Positions 42,011-49,934 of a stretch of DNA of 64,000 bases are shown here, piece after piece. A program made the position numbers and the translations under genes. The notes beneath the pieces were generated by a model, which worked only from the letters and a program-made list of their open reading frames with translations, was not told the DNA's origin and ran no database searches. This DNA is from Ruminococcus gauvreauii (GTDB taxonomy: Bacteria > Bacillota > Clostridia > Lachnospirales > Lachnospiraceae): the NCBI RefSeq assembly GCF_025151995.1, contig NZ_CP102290.1:1116001-1180000 (forward strand), written 5' to 3'. Every line of letters starts with the position of its first letter. Position 1 is the first letter of the stretch.

Positions 42011-42043
42011 ATCGCTACCCAGCATGTATAGCCGGGTAGCGAT
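42011..42043 (-). terminator. Terminator hairpin of the secreted-protein gene, intron target
   Basis: A 10-bp perfect stem ATCGCTACCC with complement (42034-42043), eight bases after the stop at 42051. Its downstream T-tract is interrupted by the intron six bases on. After splicing the sequence continues into TTTTAAAAATGGAG and the propeller-protein start. Confidence 0.75.
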
Positions 42044-42050
42044 CATCATT

Positions 42051-42521
42051 TTATGCACTTGTAGGAATACTTGTACTTCCGCCATTGCATGAGAATCCAT
42101 GTGATGCCGAAACAGCTGAGACATTATACAAATATGTTTGAGCTTTAGAATAACTGTTACTGGCACCTGTTTTTCCAGCACTACCGCTAAGAGTATTGCC
42201 TCCTCCGCCATGTAAAGCAACTTGAGCATTGACGCTTAGATTCTTTGTGTAGCTATCTACTACCCCTTTATTAGCACCTGTCCCGCCATAGTAATAACTT
42301 ACACTAAAATTCGTCTGAACAATTACATTTTTTCCATTCCTAGATGAGTGTGCAGAAACATAATATCTGTTTTTCCCTCTGTCTGTGACGGTTTTACCCA
42401 GATCTGACCTTGGCTGAATCTCACCTGATTGCGCATTATTACCATCCGCAAAAACTGCCACCGGTGTAAGCATTGTTATGATCATACAGAATGTGACAAA
42501 TAAGTTCCTAAAACGTTTCAT
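42051..42521 (-). CDS. Small secreted Gly/Ser/Asn/Tyr-rich protein, bacteriocin-like candidate
   Basis: 156 residues. Sec signal peptide (basic M-K-R-F-R-N, hydrophobic core, cleavage after V-A-V-F-A). The mature part of about 131 residues is rich in Gly, Ser, Asn and Tyr (S-V-S-Y-Y-Y-G-G-T-G, A-L-H-G-G-G-G-N) with a single cysteine near the C-terminus (H-G-F-S-C-N-G-G). GGAG precedes the ATG. It lies downstream of LytTR-type direct repeats and next to an ABC-2 exporter, the arrangement seen for lactococcin 972-like and other secreted bacteriocins. No sequence family recognised, so toxin, pheromone carrier or surface protein all remain possible. Confidence 0.7.
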   Translation of the reverse strand: MKRFRNLFVTFCMIITMLTPVAVFADGNNAQSGEIQPRSDLGKTVTDRGKNRYYVSAHSSRNGKNVIVQTNFSVSYYYGGTGANKGVVDSYTKNLSVNAQVALHGGGGNTLSGSAGKTGASNSYSKAQTYLYNVSAVSASHGFSCNGGSTSIPTSA

Positions 42522-42659
42522 AAGCTCCTCCTCTCATACCTGCATCAAACATTGTTCTTTGTATTGTGATTTTATCCTTTTATTTCTGCTCTCTCTGCCT
42601 TAATCCCCATTGGAATCTCCCCCTTCCGTTGTTGGTGTAATGTTTTGACCTACAAATAC

Positions 42660-42720
42660 AATAACATAATTTTACAATATTTTTTTATTTTGTCCGTTAT
42701 CTTTTATTTTATGTCCTTAT
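42660..42720 (-). promoter_or_regulatory. LytTR-type direct-repeat operator before the secreted-protein gene
   Basis: On the plus strand TTTTATTTTGTCC-like units recur with TGTCC at 42691-42695 and 42712-42716, exactly 21 bases apart. This is the centre spacing known for AgrA/LytTR sites (two 9-base sites, 12-base spacer). A TATGTT -10 (42668-42663) with a poor -35 overlapping the nearer repeat follows toward the gene. The repeat sequence itself is not the staphylococcal AgrA consensus. The rest of the 364-base gap 42522-42885 is AT-rich with no gene I can support. Confidence 0.55.
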
Positions 42721-42885
42721 ATTAATTTATCACAAACATGTAATATCAGGCAGCAACCGATGCGGCATATCAGCAAGGCAGGTATCCTGAAGAATTTGCT
42801 TACATAATCCTTCACCAAGAATCGTTTTCAAATGCTCATTTGCATTGATATTTTCTCTAATATACTATCCCACCTCAATATTGAC

Positions 42886-44202
42886 TTAGTTAATCTTCTC
42901 AAAAAAAGTAATAGTAATTTTAAAACACGCATCGTTATCTCTGATCTCCATAATGCCCCCACATCTCTCGACAATCTGACTAACACTTGCAAGTCCTATT
43001 CCATGCAATGTCCGTTTTTTTTTGGTTGTCTGGTATTTACCGTCAGTCTTTCTGCGTCTTCCTTCATATAGATTAGATATTTGCATCGTAAAAATCTGAT
43101 TGACTGTTATTATTTTAATAAAAATACGACGTTGTCCAACTTCCAATGCCTGGACCGCTTCTATGGCATTATCCAACAGATTCCCTAATAGCACACACAT
43201 ATCACTTAACGCTATTGGGCAAAAAAGCACATCCAATTTCATTGCAAATATAATGCCCAATTGCTGTGCTGCATTTCTTTTATAACCCAGCATAATATCT
43301 ATAACAGGAATTCCGGTAAATGCAGGCGCCTTCTCTTGTATCATTTGGTCAGTTATACCGGCTAAATATCTTTTAGCCTCCTCAATTTGGTTATTTTTCA
43401 AATACCCTGCCAATAAAATATTTCTTTGTACAGAATCATGGATCTGCCGTCTTTTTTCTTCATGTAATTCCTGAAGCAGTTGATACTGGGTGCTTACCTG
43501 ATTATAATCATTTGTTACCATTAAGCTTTTATATTTCATATCCTGATAAGCTTTATACACCCATAGTAAAATCCCCAGGCTGTTCAGAACCAACACGAAA
43601 AATACGACCAGTACAAAATCTTTTTGTGATCCTGTATTAGGTACACGTGCATTATCAAAAATTAAATTATAAAAAATCGCAACTATCAGCAATATGCCTG
43701 CCACAAGGATATACTCTCTTCTAAACCGTAATTCAACAAACGCTTTTCCCTTTTTCCGCTGGTGTAACACAACGGATACGATAATGATACATACGGTTAC
43801 TCCCAGGTGCACCCAATGCCATGGTTGTGTTGCCCCGATATAATCTAAAAATGTTACTCGTTCTTTCGTGCTGCAAAAATAGATCACAAGCGCCTGCAAT
43901 ACCATGATACTCTGCCAGTAAATTACACTCTGCACAAATGCACGCAAAAATCCAATATTAAAAAACAAAATTATAAGCAGACAATAATAAACCCCTATGA
44001 ATACATACTCTATTCCTGCAAACTTAGTGTAAAACACATTGATAATCCGCAGCGTAATCCAGATCCCCACCAGTACGCCAAACAACACCTTCGCCGCCCA
44101 ATGATTCCAGCGCATCTTACATGGGCGGAACCCCAGCTGTATTCCACAATATGTAGTGACAATTATCTCAAGAATACTGATTATCTGCCCGCCGCCGATC
44201 AT
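42886..44202 (-). CDS. GHKL sensor histidine kinase (AgrC/HPK10-like)
   Basis: 438 residues. Residues about 1-225 hold six or seven membrane helices, the sensor of peptide-responsive kinases. A phospho-acceptor helix follows with R-R-Q-I-H-D-S-V-Q-R-N near 255, then the GHKL ATPase with L-L-G-N-L-L-D-N-A-I-E near 335 and G-I-G-L-A-S-V near 410. The ATG overlaps the response-regulator stop by four bases. It probably detects an extracellular peptide, perhaps derived from the product of this locus, and signals to the LytTR regulator. Confidence 0.9.
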   Translation of the reverse strand: MIGGGQIISILEIIVTTYCGIQLGFRPCKMRWNHWAAKVLFGVLVGIWITLRIINVFYTKFAGIEYVFIGVYYCLLIILFFNIGFLRAFVQSVIYWQSIMVLQALVIYFCSTKERVTFLDYIGATQPWHWVHLGVTVCIIIVSVVLHQRKKGKAFVELRFRREYILVAGILLIVAIFYNLIFDNARVPNTGSQKDFVLVVFFVLVLNSLGILLWVYKAYQDMKYKSLMVTNDYNQVSTQYQLLQELHEEKRRQIHDSVQRNILLAGYLKNNQIEEAKRYLAGITDQMIQEKAPAFTGIPVIDIMLGYKRNAAQQLGIIFAMKLDVLFCPIALSDMCVLLGNLLDNAIEAVQALEVGQRRIFIKIITVNQIFTMQISNLYEGRRRKTDGKYQTTKKKRTLHGIGLASVSQIVERCGGIMEIRDNDACFKITITFFEKIN

Positions 44203-44912
44203 GATTTACCCCAGTAGCTGCTGATCGCCTGCTTGACTTCCCGCAGCTGCGGGACGCTGACCGGAAGCCTTTCGCCATTGCGCATGATCGCAGACTGCCC
44301 TTCCAACCCCATCACGTGGTGCAGATTCACAATGTTGCTCTTATCAATGTAGATGAATTCTTCTGCCGCAAGCTTCTGATATGCATTTTTCAGCGTAATT
44401 CGTTCGCGTATAACATCATCGCTGGTATGAAAATATGTATATTTCCCCTTAACCTGAAAATATAAGATGTTTTCGTAGTTAATTTTTACAATCTTTGAAC
44501 TCGCTTCAATGATATACTGCCGCTGAACCCTCGTCTTCAGGTCTTCTAACATTATTCCCAATGCCGGCGGAAGTTTCTCTTCCATGTTCTCTTTTAAAAT
44601 ATATCGATAGGCATTGTATTCATATCCTTCCACGCTGTACTCCATGTGAGAGGTGATAAACACCAGATACGGCTGCAGATATTTCAGTCGTATCTTCTGC
44701 GCCAACTCCAAACCATTGATTCCCGGCATTTCGATATCAATGAGAAAAACATCAAAATATGTCCGTTCCTCCAGATCCCAGGCCAGATTTCCTGGAGTGT
44801 TATAAAGCTTAATTTCGTACTCCATGCCTTTTTCTGTCAAACACTTCTTCACAATTGATTCTGCTTGTTTCAAAAAAGTTTCATTGTCATCTACTATCGC
44901 AACCCTGATCAC
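44199..44912 (-). CDS. LytTR family response regulator (AgrA-like)
   Basis: 237 residues from a GTG at 44912 (GGGAGG nine bases upstream). The receiver domain begins R-V-A-I-V-D-D-N-E and has the phospho-acceptor in F-L-I-D-I-E-M-P near residue 58. A C-terminal LytTR DNA-binding domain (about 130-235) shows I-L-Y-F-Q-V-K-G-K-Y and E-F-I-Y-I-D-K-S-N-I-V-N. It is the cognate partner of the GHKL kinase and the obvious candidate to bind the 21-base-spaced repeats at 42.69 kb. Confidence 0.92.
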   Translation of the reverse strand: MIRVAIVDDNETFLKQAESIVKKCLTEKGMEYEIKLYNTPGNLAWDLEERTYFDVFLIDIEMPGINGLELAQKIRLKYLQPYLVFITSHMEYSVEGYEYNAYRYILKENMEEKLPPALGIMLEDLKTRVQRQYIIEASSKIVKINYENILYFQVKGKYTYFHTSDDVIRERITLKNAYQKLAAEEFIYIDKSNIVNLHHVMGLEGQSAIMRNGERLPVSVPQLREVKQAISSYWGKS

Positions 44913-45008
44913 AGACTTTTTCCTCCCACATTTCACCATGAAATCGTCCACATCCGATAAGCTGACCGTTTACTTTGGAATTTGACCGCGGATGCAAAAC
45001 ATACGCAT

Positions 45009-45014
45009 ATTATA
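45009..45014 (-). promoter_or_regulatory. TATAAT -10 element before the two-component genes
   Basis: A perfect minus-strand TATAAT about 100 bases before the GTG at 44912. No good -35 at 16-18 bases, compatible with activated or autoregulated expression. Confidence 0.4.
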
Positions 45015-45090
45015 TCAAAATAATGCATTGCATCCTCTCTATAAGATTACACTATGTCACTATTTTTTTCAATAGTTTTAAACTCAAAGA

Positions 45091-45126
45091 CCAAAAAAGA
45101 GTGACAATCATGTCACTCTTTTTTGG
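45091..45126 (-). terminator. Strong bidirectional terminator between 45141 and the two-component operon
   Basis: A 16-bp perfect stem (CCAAAAAAGAGTGACA with complement at 45111-45126) and a four-base loop, 14 bases beyond the stop of the gene at 45141. Confidence 0.9.
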
Positions 45127-45140
45127 CTCGTATCTATATG

Positions 45141-46262
45141 CTAATCCTCCGCGTCCTGATAAGCCTTCCGGCTGTACTCATAAACCCCCTGTGTAAATGC
45201 CTCCGGAATGCCGCGGGTCGCAGTACACACGTGATAGTCAATATATTTTGCCGCCCAGTCTCTCCCAAGCTGTCGGTATTCTTCATCACCTAGTCCCTGC
45301 GGCACCTCGATTCCCTGCTTGCCGAAGATCAGCGTTTCATCTTTATATGTCTCAACCAGCGAGTCAAAATCATTGATGCTCTGCGGGCACCAGATATCCA
45401 CCTTCGCCTCCAGAATGGCGGGCACCAGTTTTTCCATTTTCCCGCAGCTGTGCAGTTCGAACAGCAGTCCACGTTTGTGTGCCGATTCCACCATACGCTT
45501 CAGATAAGGAGCAATCATGTCCATACAGGTATCAAGCGAGAAAAACGGACCATTCTGTGTTCCCCAGTCATCGTGAACCAGCACACAGTCGATATCACAG
45601 TGTTTTACCATACGGTCAATATACTCATCATACAGATTGCACAGCGCGTCAAACAGCCGGTGCACTCCGGCCTTCTGTTCCTCGTCGATCAGAGCGACAG
45701 CCGCTCCCTCCACATCCATCAGAGACATCAGCCGTTCCCAGAATCCGGACAGGATTCCCAGCTGATTCATCTTCGGTGTGTTCAGAAATTCCTTATTCTT
45801 TTCTCCACACATTGCAAAATCCATAGCGTCCAGGCTCGGCAGTGACACGTACTCTTCCCAGCAGGAAGCATCCAGAACCTTGGGATTTCCCGGCTTGACT
45901 GTGGCCCCGCCCACATGCGGCACAAACACCCATTCCAGCCCGAACCAGTCACTCGTCATGGTATTGGAGGTATACGGGTAATCCTCCTCACCGTCGCAGA
46001 TGATATGTGTCACGACGCTGTCGGGATGGATTCTGGGTCTGAATACATTGATATCGCAGAATCCCCATCCTCCTCTCGGGATCCAGTAAGGTTTTTTGCC
46101 TGCCGCCGCCAGCCTCCAGTTTTCTTTTGGCGTTATCGGCGTATTGTAGACCGGCTCCGGCGGTACATTTCCTCCAAACAGAGGTTTAAAAATAGCCATC
46201 GCCCCGCATTTTCTGTAATCAATAATATCCAGCTCACTGACGTCAAATTCTTTTCTTCCCAT
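45141..46262 (-). CDS. URO-D/MtaA-like family protein with intact zinc motif
   Basis: About 373 residues, uroporphyrinogen-decarboxylase fold. Unlike the copies at 4.2 and 11 kb, it keeps E-L-H-S-C-G-K near residue 292, the H-x-C-G metal site that activates a thiol or corrinoid methyl acceptor in MtaA/CmuA-type methyltransferases, with a later C-P-Q cysteine near 315 as a possible third ligand. Also H-D-D-W-G-T-Q-N-G near 235. The start at 46262 has AAAGGA ten bases upstream. It is a single-gene unit divergent from the PucR-type regulator. A methyltransferase role is plausible; no corrinoid protein gene is nearby. Confidence 0.78.
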   Translation of the reverse strand: MGRKEFDVSELDIIDYRKCGAMAIFKPLFGGNVPPEPVYNTPITPKENWRLAAAGKKPYWIPRGGWGFCDINVFRPRIHPDSVVTHIICDGEEDYPYTSNTMTSDWFGLEWVFVPHVGGATVKPGNPKVLDASCWEEYVSLPSLDAMDFAMCGEKNKEFLNTPKMNQLGILSGFWERLMSLMDVEGAAVALIDEEQKAGVHRLFDALCNLYDEYIDRMVKHCDIDCVLVHDDWGTQNGPFFSLDTCMDMIAPYLKRMVESAHKRGLLFELHSCGKMEKLVPAILEAKVDIWCPQSINDFDSLVETYKDETLIFGKQGIEVPQGLGDEEYRQLGRDWAAKYIDYHVCTATRGIPEAFTQGVYEYSRKAYQDAED

Positions 46263-46308
46263 ATGCTGCACTTCCTTTCCGGCATCTGTTTCATCATGTT
46301 ATTCTCAT

Positions 46309-46314
46309 TATAAC
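46309..46314 (-). promoter_or_regulatory. TATAAT -10 element for the zinc-motif URO-D-like gene
   Basis: Minus-strand TATAAT about 47 bases before the ATG at 46262, with only a weak -35 (TTCATC) 17 bases upstream. Confidence 0.4.
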
Positions 46315-46346
46315 ATTCCGTTCCGGCCGGATGAATTCTCAGAATA

Positions 46347-46381
46347 TTGACATTTACAAATATTTTTGCTACATTTTGTAG
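46347..46381 (+). promoter_or_regulatory. Promoter of the PucR-type regulator with overlapping dyad
   Basis: TTGACA (46347-46352), 17 bases, TACATT (46370-46375). The -10 is embedded in the palindrome CTACATTTTGTAG (46369-46381), a natural place for autoregulation or ligand-controlled repression of both divergent genes. Confidence 0.65.
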
Positions 46382-46402
46382 TAATATAAATGGAGGTGGG
46401 TT

Positions 46403-47926
46403 ATGGAATTGACTGCAAGTCTTATCTATGAAACAATGTCGGCTGCAATATGCATGGAGCGCCCGAACAGGTCTTTTTCCGACCTTCCGCTGAAAGGATT
46501 TCTTTTTTATCCGTCGGCCTCAGAACACAGCGTGCAATATCTTCAGATCATCACCTATCATGCATTCGCAAATCTGAAAGACCCCAGCGGTCACACCTGG
46601 TTATGCCTGAAGCACAGGGAACAACCGGCGCTGTATCACAGGGATTTTGACGTTATTTACGTCAATGAAGACATCACCGTACTCGAACTGGCAAATCTCC
46701 TTCAGGAAGTCTGGACAGAATTTGACCGCTTCAATGACCTTCTGCTGCTGACGCGCTCAGGTCTTCAGTATGCAAAAGAACTGTTTGACGCCGCCTCACG
46801 CTTAACAGGTATGGAAATGGCTCTTGTCGACGCTGATTACCATTACCTGATCACCACGAAAGATTTCTACAAAGTGTCAAACTTTCCCCAGACCTCAAGC
46901 ATGACATGGGAACAGGTCACGGAATATAATCAGGAAAAGGAATTCAAGGAGGCATTTTCCCTCCATGGCGTCCAGAACTATCCGTCCGGAAACCGCAATC
47001 TGCTGTTGTATTATATCAACATTTTTCTGAATGACCGATACTGTGCCAGGCTTGTGGCCAAGTTCAAAAAGATTACGTTTTTTGACGGAAAACTGTCCGT
47101 GATCGAAGCACTCGGCAGCTCTGTCACGCATGCCTTTTCCATCGAAAACAGTTCGTCTCACTACTCCGACAGCAGGCACAGCCTGTACAGCATCGTGAAC
47201 CACATCATACAGGGCAGCGTTGAGGACATGCACAGATACACTGCCGTCCTCTCCTCCTACGGATGGGAGAAGGATCACCGTTATCAGGTAATTAAATTTA
47301 AATTTCTCGAGGAGGACCATTTTACGATCTCCTTTGATTATATCCGCATACAGATTGAAAATCTGCTCAGAAACAGCTGCTTCATCAGCAATGCCGCCGG
47401 GATTTTCTGCGTCCGGAATCTGTCTCTGCCCGGAGGCGAAGAACGGCTTCCGGATGATTTCAAGGTATTTCTGCGCGATACGCTGTGCAAAATCGGCATC
47501 AGCAATCCTTTTACGGACATTTTCAGCATCCAGACTTTCTGCAGCGAAGCTGAAACGGCACTCTCCGTCGGGGAACAGGAGGCGCCGTCTTTCTGGTATT
47601 ACTATTTCTCTGATTTCGTATATGATTATCTGAAAGCACAGTGTGTGGCTCAATATCCCGCATCCGAGCTTTGCCATCCGGCGATCAGTATATTGAAGAG
47701 ATACGATGCGCTTCATCCGCACGGCTGCCTGATCCTGACCCTGAAAGTCCTGATTGAGCACAAATTCAACATCTCGCACGCAGCAGAAGCGCTGTTCGTT
47801 CACCGGACCACGTGTATATACCGCCTCAACAAGATTAACGAACTGACGGGAATTGATTTCAATGATATGAAACAGCTGACCCATCTGATGATCTCCTTTA
47901 TGATCGACGATGCGCTGCATGCCTGA
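46403..47926 (+). CDS. PucR/CdaR-type transcriptional regulator
   Basis: 507 residues. A long N-terminal and central ligand/GGDEF-like region is followed by a C-terminal helix-turn-helix of the HTH-30 type (A-A-E-A-L-F-V-H-R-T-T-C-I-Y-R-L near residue 465), typical of PucR/CdaR regulators of purine, sugar-acid or amino-compound catabolism. GGAGG stands eight bases before the ATG. It diverges from the URO-D-like gene at 45141 and probably controls it. Confidence 0.85.
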   Translation: MELTASLIYETMSAAICMERPNRSFSDLPLKGFLFYPSASEHSVQYLQIITYHAFANLKDPSGHTWLCLKHREQPALYHRDFDVIYVNEDITVLELANLLQEVWTEFDRFNDLLLLTRSGLQYAKELFDAASRLTGMEMALVDADYHYLITTKDFYKVSNFPQTSSMTWEQVTEYNQEKEFKEAFSLHGVQNYPSGNRNLLLYYINIFLNDRYCARLVAKFKKITFFDGKLSVIEALGSSVTHAFSIENSSSHYSDSRHSLYSIVNHIIQGSVEDMHRYTAVLSSYGWEKDHRYQVIKFKFLEEDHFTISFDYIRIQIENLLRNSCFISNAAGIFCVRNLSLPGGEERLPDDFKVFLRDTLCKIGISNPFTDIFSIQTFCSEAETALSVGEQEAPSFWYYYFSDFVYDYLKAQCVAQYPASELCHPAISILKRYDALHPHGCLILTLKVLIEHKFNISHAAEALFVHRTTCIYRLNKINELTGIDFNDMKQLTHLMISFMIDDALHA

Positions 47927-47932
47927 GGAGGT

Positions 47933-48952
47933 TTACGTTTTCTCCCGTATACTCTTAAAATAACGCGGCGAATACCCCATCACTTTTTTGAACAGCCTCG
48001 AGTAATAGTTGGAGTCATAGATCCCCACCCTGGCAGCCGCATCTGTGATGGACAGCTGCTCCATCTCCAGATATTCCAGAGATTTGACGATCCTCATACG
48101 GTTCAGGTACTCAATCGGCGTCAGGCCTGTCACATCCTTAAAGATGGCGCGGAAATAACTCGGACTCAGGAATGAGTTTCTGGAGATCTCTTCAAAATCT
48201 ATTTTTTTGTCCAGATGTTCCTCAATATAGGCAAGCGCATCGTAGATCATCGCTTTTTTCTGAGTCGAATACTTGCTCATCCGCTGGTTTTTCTGAACCT
48301 GCACACGCTGAAACAGGATCAGAATCAGCTGCAGATACGCTGCCTTGGCATACTCGGAGTTGAGTTCGTTCTTTTCCTGCTCGTCCATCATCGCCCATAG
48401 CAGACGTTCGACCTCGTCCATTTCGCTGCTCTCCAGATGGATGATCCCCTGCGCATTCAGATATGACTGGCGCACCTCCTGACTGATCTCCTGATCAACC
48501 AGTGATACATACTGCAGAAGCTCGTCCCAGTGGCGTTTTGTGTCCTCGTCCATATGACTGACCGGCTTTAGCCTTGAAGCGCCCGATATCACTTCGTTGC
48601 AGTCATCCCCCAGGCCCTCGGCGATAAAATTGCAGTTTATGATATGGACGGACGCCTGAATCTCATAGCTGTGCTCCTGGTGCGGTTCTATCAAAAAGAC
48701 GTCTCCGGGCACAAGCGGAACTTTCACGCCTTTATAGCTGTGGACGCAGGAGCCCTTTGTAACCAATGCAAACTCGTAATAGGCATGACGGTGAGGCTTT
48801 ACAGATATATTATCTTCCCATGGTGCAATTGAAATGGCAGACGTATCGCGAACTGGAAATTCCAGATACCCGTTCTGATATGTAAGCCCCCAAAAGCAAT
48901 CCTGATGGCAATGTCTTGCAACGTATACTTTTCGCTCATCCCATCCCCGCAT
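47933..48952 (-). CDS. AraC family regulator with cupin sensor (paralogue of 9869)
   Basis: 339 residues from ATG 48952 (GGAGG eight bases upstream). The cupin domain has K-P-H-R-H-A-Y-Y-E-F and P-G-D-V-F-L-I-E-P-H-Q-E-H. The C-terminal double HTH has S-P-S-Y-F-R-A-I-F-K-D-V-T-G and Y-D-S-N-Y-Y-S-R-L-F-K-K. It is strikingly similar to the regulator at 9869-10828 in both domains, so it may recognise the same AGCACAATA repeats, although no copy was found near this gene. Its stop lies seven bases from that of the convergent PucR-type gene. Confidence 0.92.
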   Translation of the reverse strand: MRGWDERKVYVARHCHQDCFWGLTYQNGYLEFPVRDTSAISIAPWEDNISVKPHRHAYYEFALVTKGSCVHSYKGVKVPLVPGDVFLIEPHQEHSYEIQASVHIINCNFIAEGLGDDCNEVISGASRLKPVSHMDEDTKRHWDELLQYVSLVDQEISQEVRQSYLNAQGIIHLESSEMDEVERLLWAMMDEQEKNELNSEYAKAAYLQLILILFQRVQVQKNQRMSKYSTQKKAMIYDALAYIEEHLDKKIDFEEISRNSFLSPSYFRAIFKDVTGLTPIEYLNRMRIVKSLEYLEMEQLSITDAAARVGIYDSNYYSRLFKKVMGYSPRYFKSIREKT

Positions 48953-49012
48953 AACAAACACCTCCGTAATCAATGTCTGATTAAAACAGTTTTCTGCTTA
49001 TAAGACTCCTGT

Positions 49013-49924
49013 TTATCGCCCCGTAATCTCACCATGCTGTCCTGATTTGACTTCCGCCTTTGCCCCCGCAATCTCCGTAAACAGCATCGATGCGATTAGC
49101 AGGCAGCATCCGATTCCTTTGACCGCAGATATCGTCTCTGTCGTCCCATCCAGTCTTGGAATCCACAGTGCAAACACCGCCCCGAAGACAGGTTCCAATA
49201 TGAAAATGATAGCCACGTGGGACGGCGTCGTATATTTCTGAACCAGGGTCTGCCCTACAAATGCCAATGCAGTTCCGGCAATTCCGGTTACGAGAATCGT
49301 GACCATCACGATCCACCTGACCTCAAACGTAAATCCGATCCCGCCTGCAAGGCTTAACAAAAAGTAAATAACCGCCGCCGTATTGACCTGTAAACACCCC
49401 AGAATAACCGGATCCTCATCGGCTGTGAAAATATCCGTCAGAATGATCTGTGCAGAAATACATAGTGCACACAGAAAGGCGAGAAAATCTCCCCTGTTAA
49501 ATTTCAGCTCCACGCCCCCGGATATCAGAAAAAGTCCGATCACAGCGATCAATACACTTCCTCTTTTTACCCAGTCGATCCTTTTCTTCAATATTATGTT
49601 GGACAGAAAAGGAACGATCACAATATTCATTCCGGTGATAAAAGCCACATTTGCAGCCGTAGTATAGCGAAGCGCAATAACCGTGAATCCCAGCGCACCG
49701 GATAGCGACACTCCCAGTACCGCCCCCTTCCACAATACGGTTCCGGTTATATTCCGCAGTCTGCGGTGAAAGACAGCCACCAGAACAATGCTTGCCAGCA
49801 GGAACCGGTAAAACAGATACGTCAGCTCTGATATGTAGGTTAAAGAATTCCTCATGATCGGAAATGACAGCCCCCAGACAGCAGTAATAAATATCAGCAA
49901 AAAATCCGCATATTTTCTTTTCAT
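49013..49924 (-). CDS. EamA/DMT superfamily transporter
   Basis: 303 residues with ten hydrophobic helices in two EamA repeats (about residues 5-135 and 145-285), F-R-I-V-like export family build: A-V-W-G-L-S-F-P-I near the N-terminus, F-I-L-E-P-V-F-G-A near 240. It is ten bases downstream of the NRPS stop in the same direction, so it may export the NRPS product; DMT proteins also move amino acids. Confidence 0.88.
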   Translation of the reverse strand: MKRKYADFLLIFITAVWGLSFPIMRNSLTYISELTYLFYRFLLASIVLVAVFHRRLRNITGTVLWKGAVLGVSLSGALGFTVIALRYTTAANVAFITGMNIVIVPFLSNIILKKRIDWVKRGSVLIAVIGLFLISGGVELKFNRGDFLAFLCALCISAQIILTDIFTADEDPVILGCLQVNTAAVIYFLLSLAGGIGFTFEVRWIVMVTILVTGIAGTALAFVGQTLVQKYTTPSHVAIIFILEPVFGAVFALWIPRLDGTTETISAVKGIGCCLLIASMLFTEIAGAKAEVKSGQHGEITGR

Positions 49925-49934
49925 CCTGCTCTCC

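Noticed and set aside
42754..42852. A plus-strand open stretch of about 33 codons (A-A-T-D-A-A-Y-Q-Q-G-R-Y then P-E-E-F-A-Y-I-I-L) that reads like protein
   Set aside because: It has no start codon, is bounded by stops and shows no ribosome binding site. At most a remnant of a lost gene; not supported as a feature.
46895..47920. Long antisense frame (341 codons) opposite the PucR-type regulator
   Set aside because: The plus-strand gene has a promoter, ribosome binding site and a clear helix-turn-helix; the antisense frame has no recognisable motif and is a codon-bias shadow.
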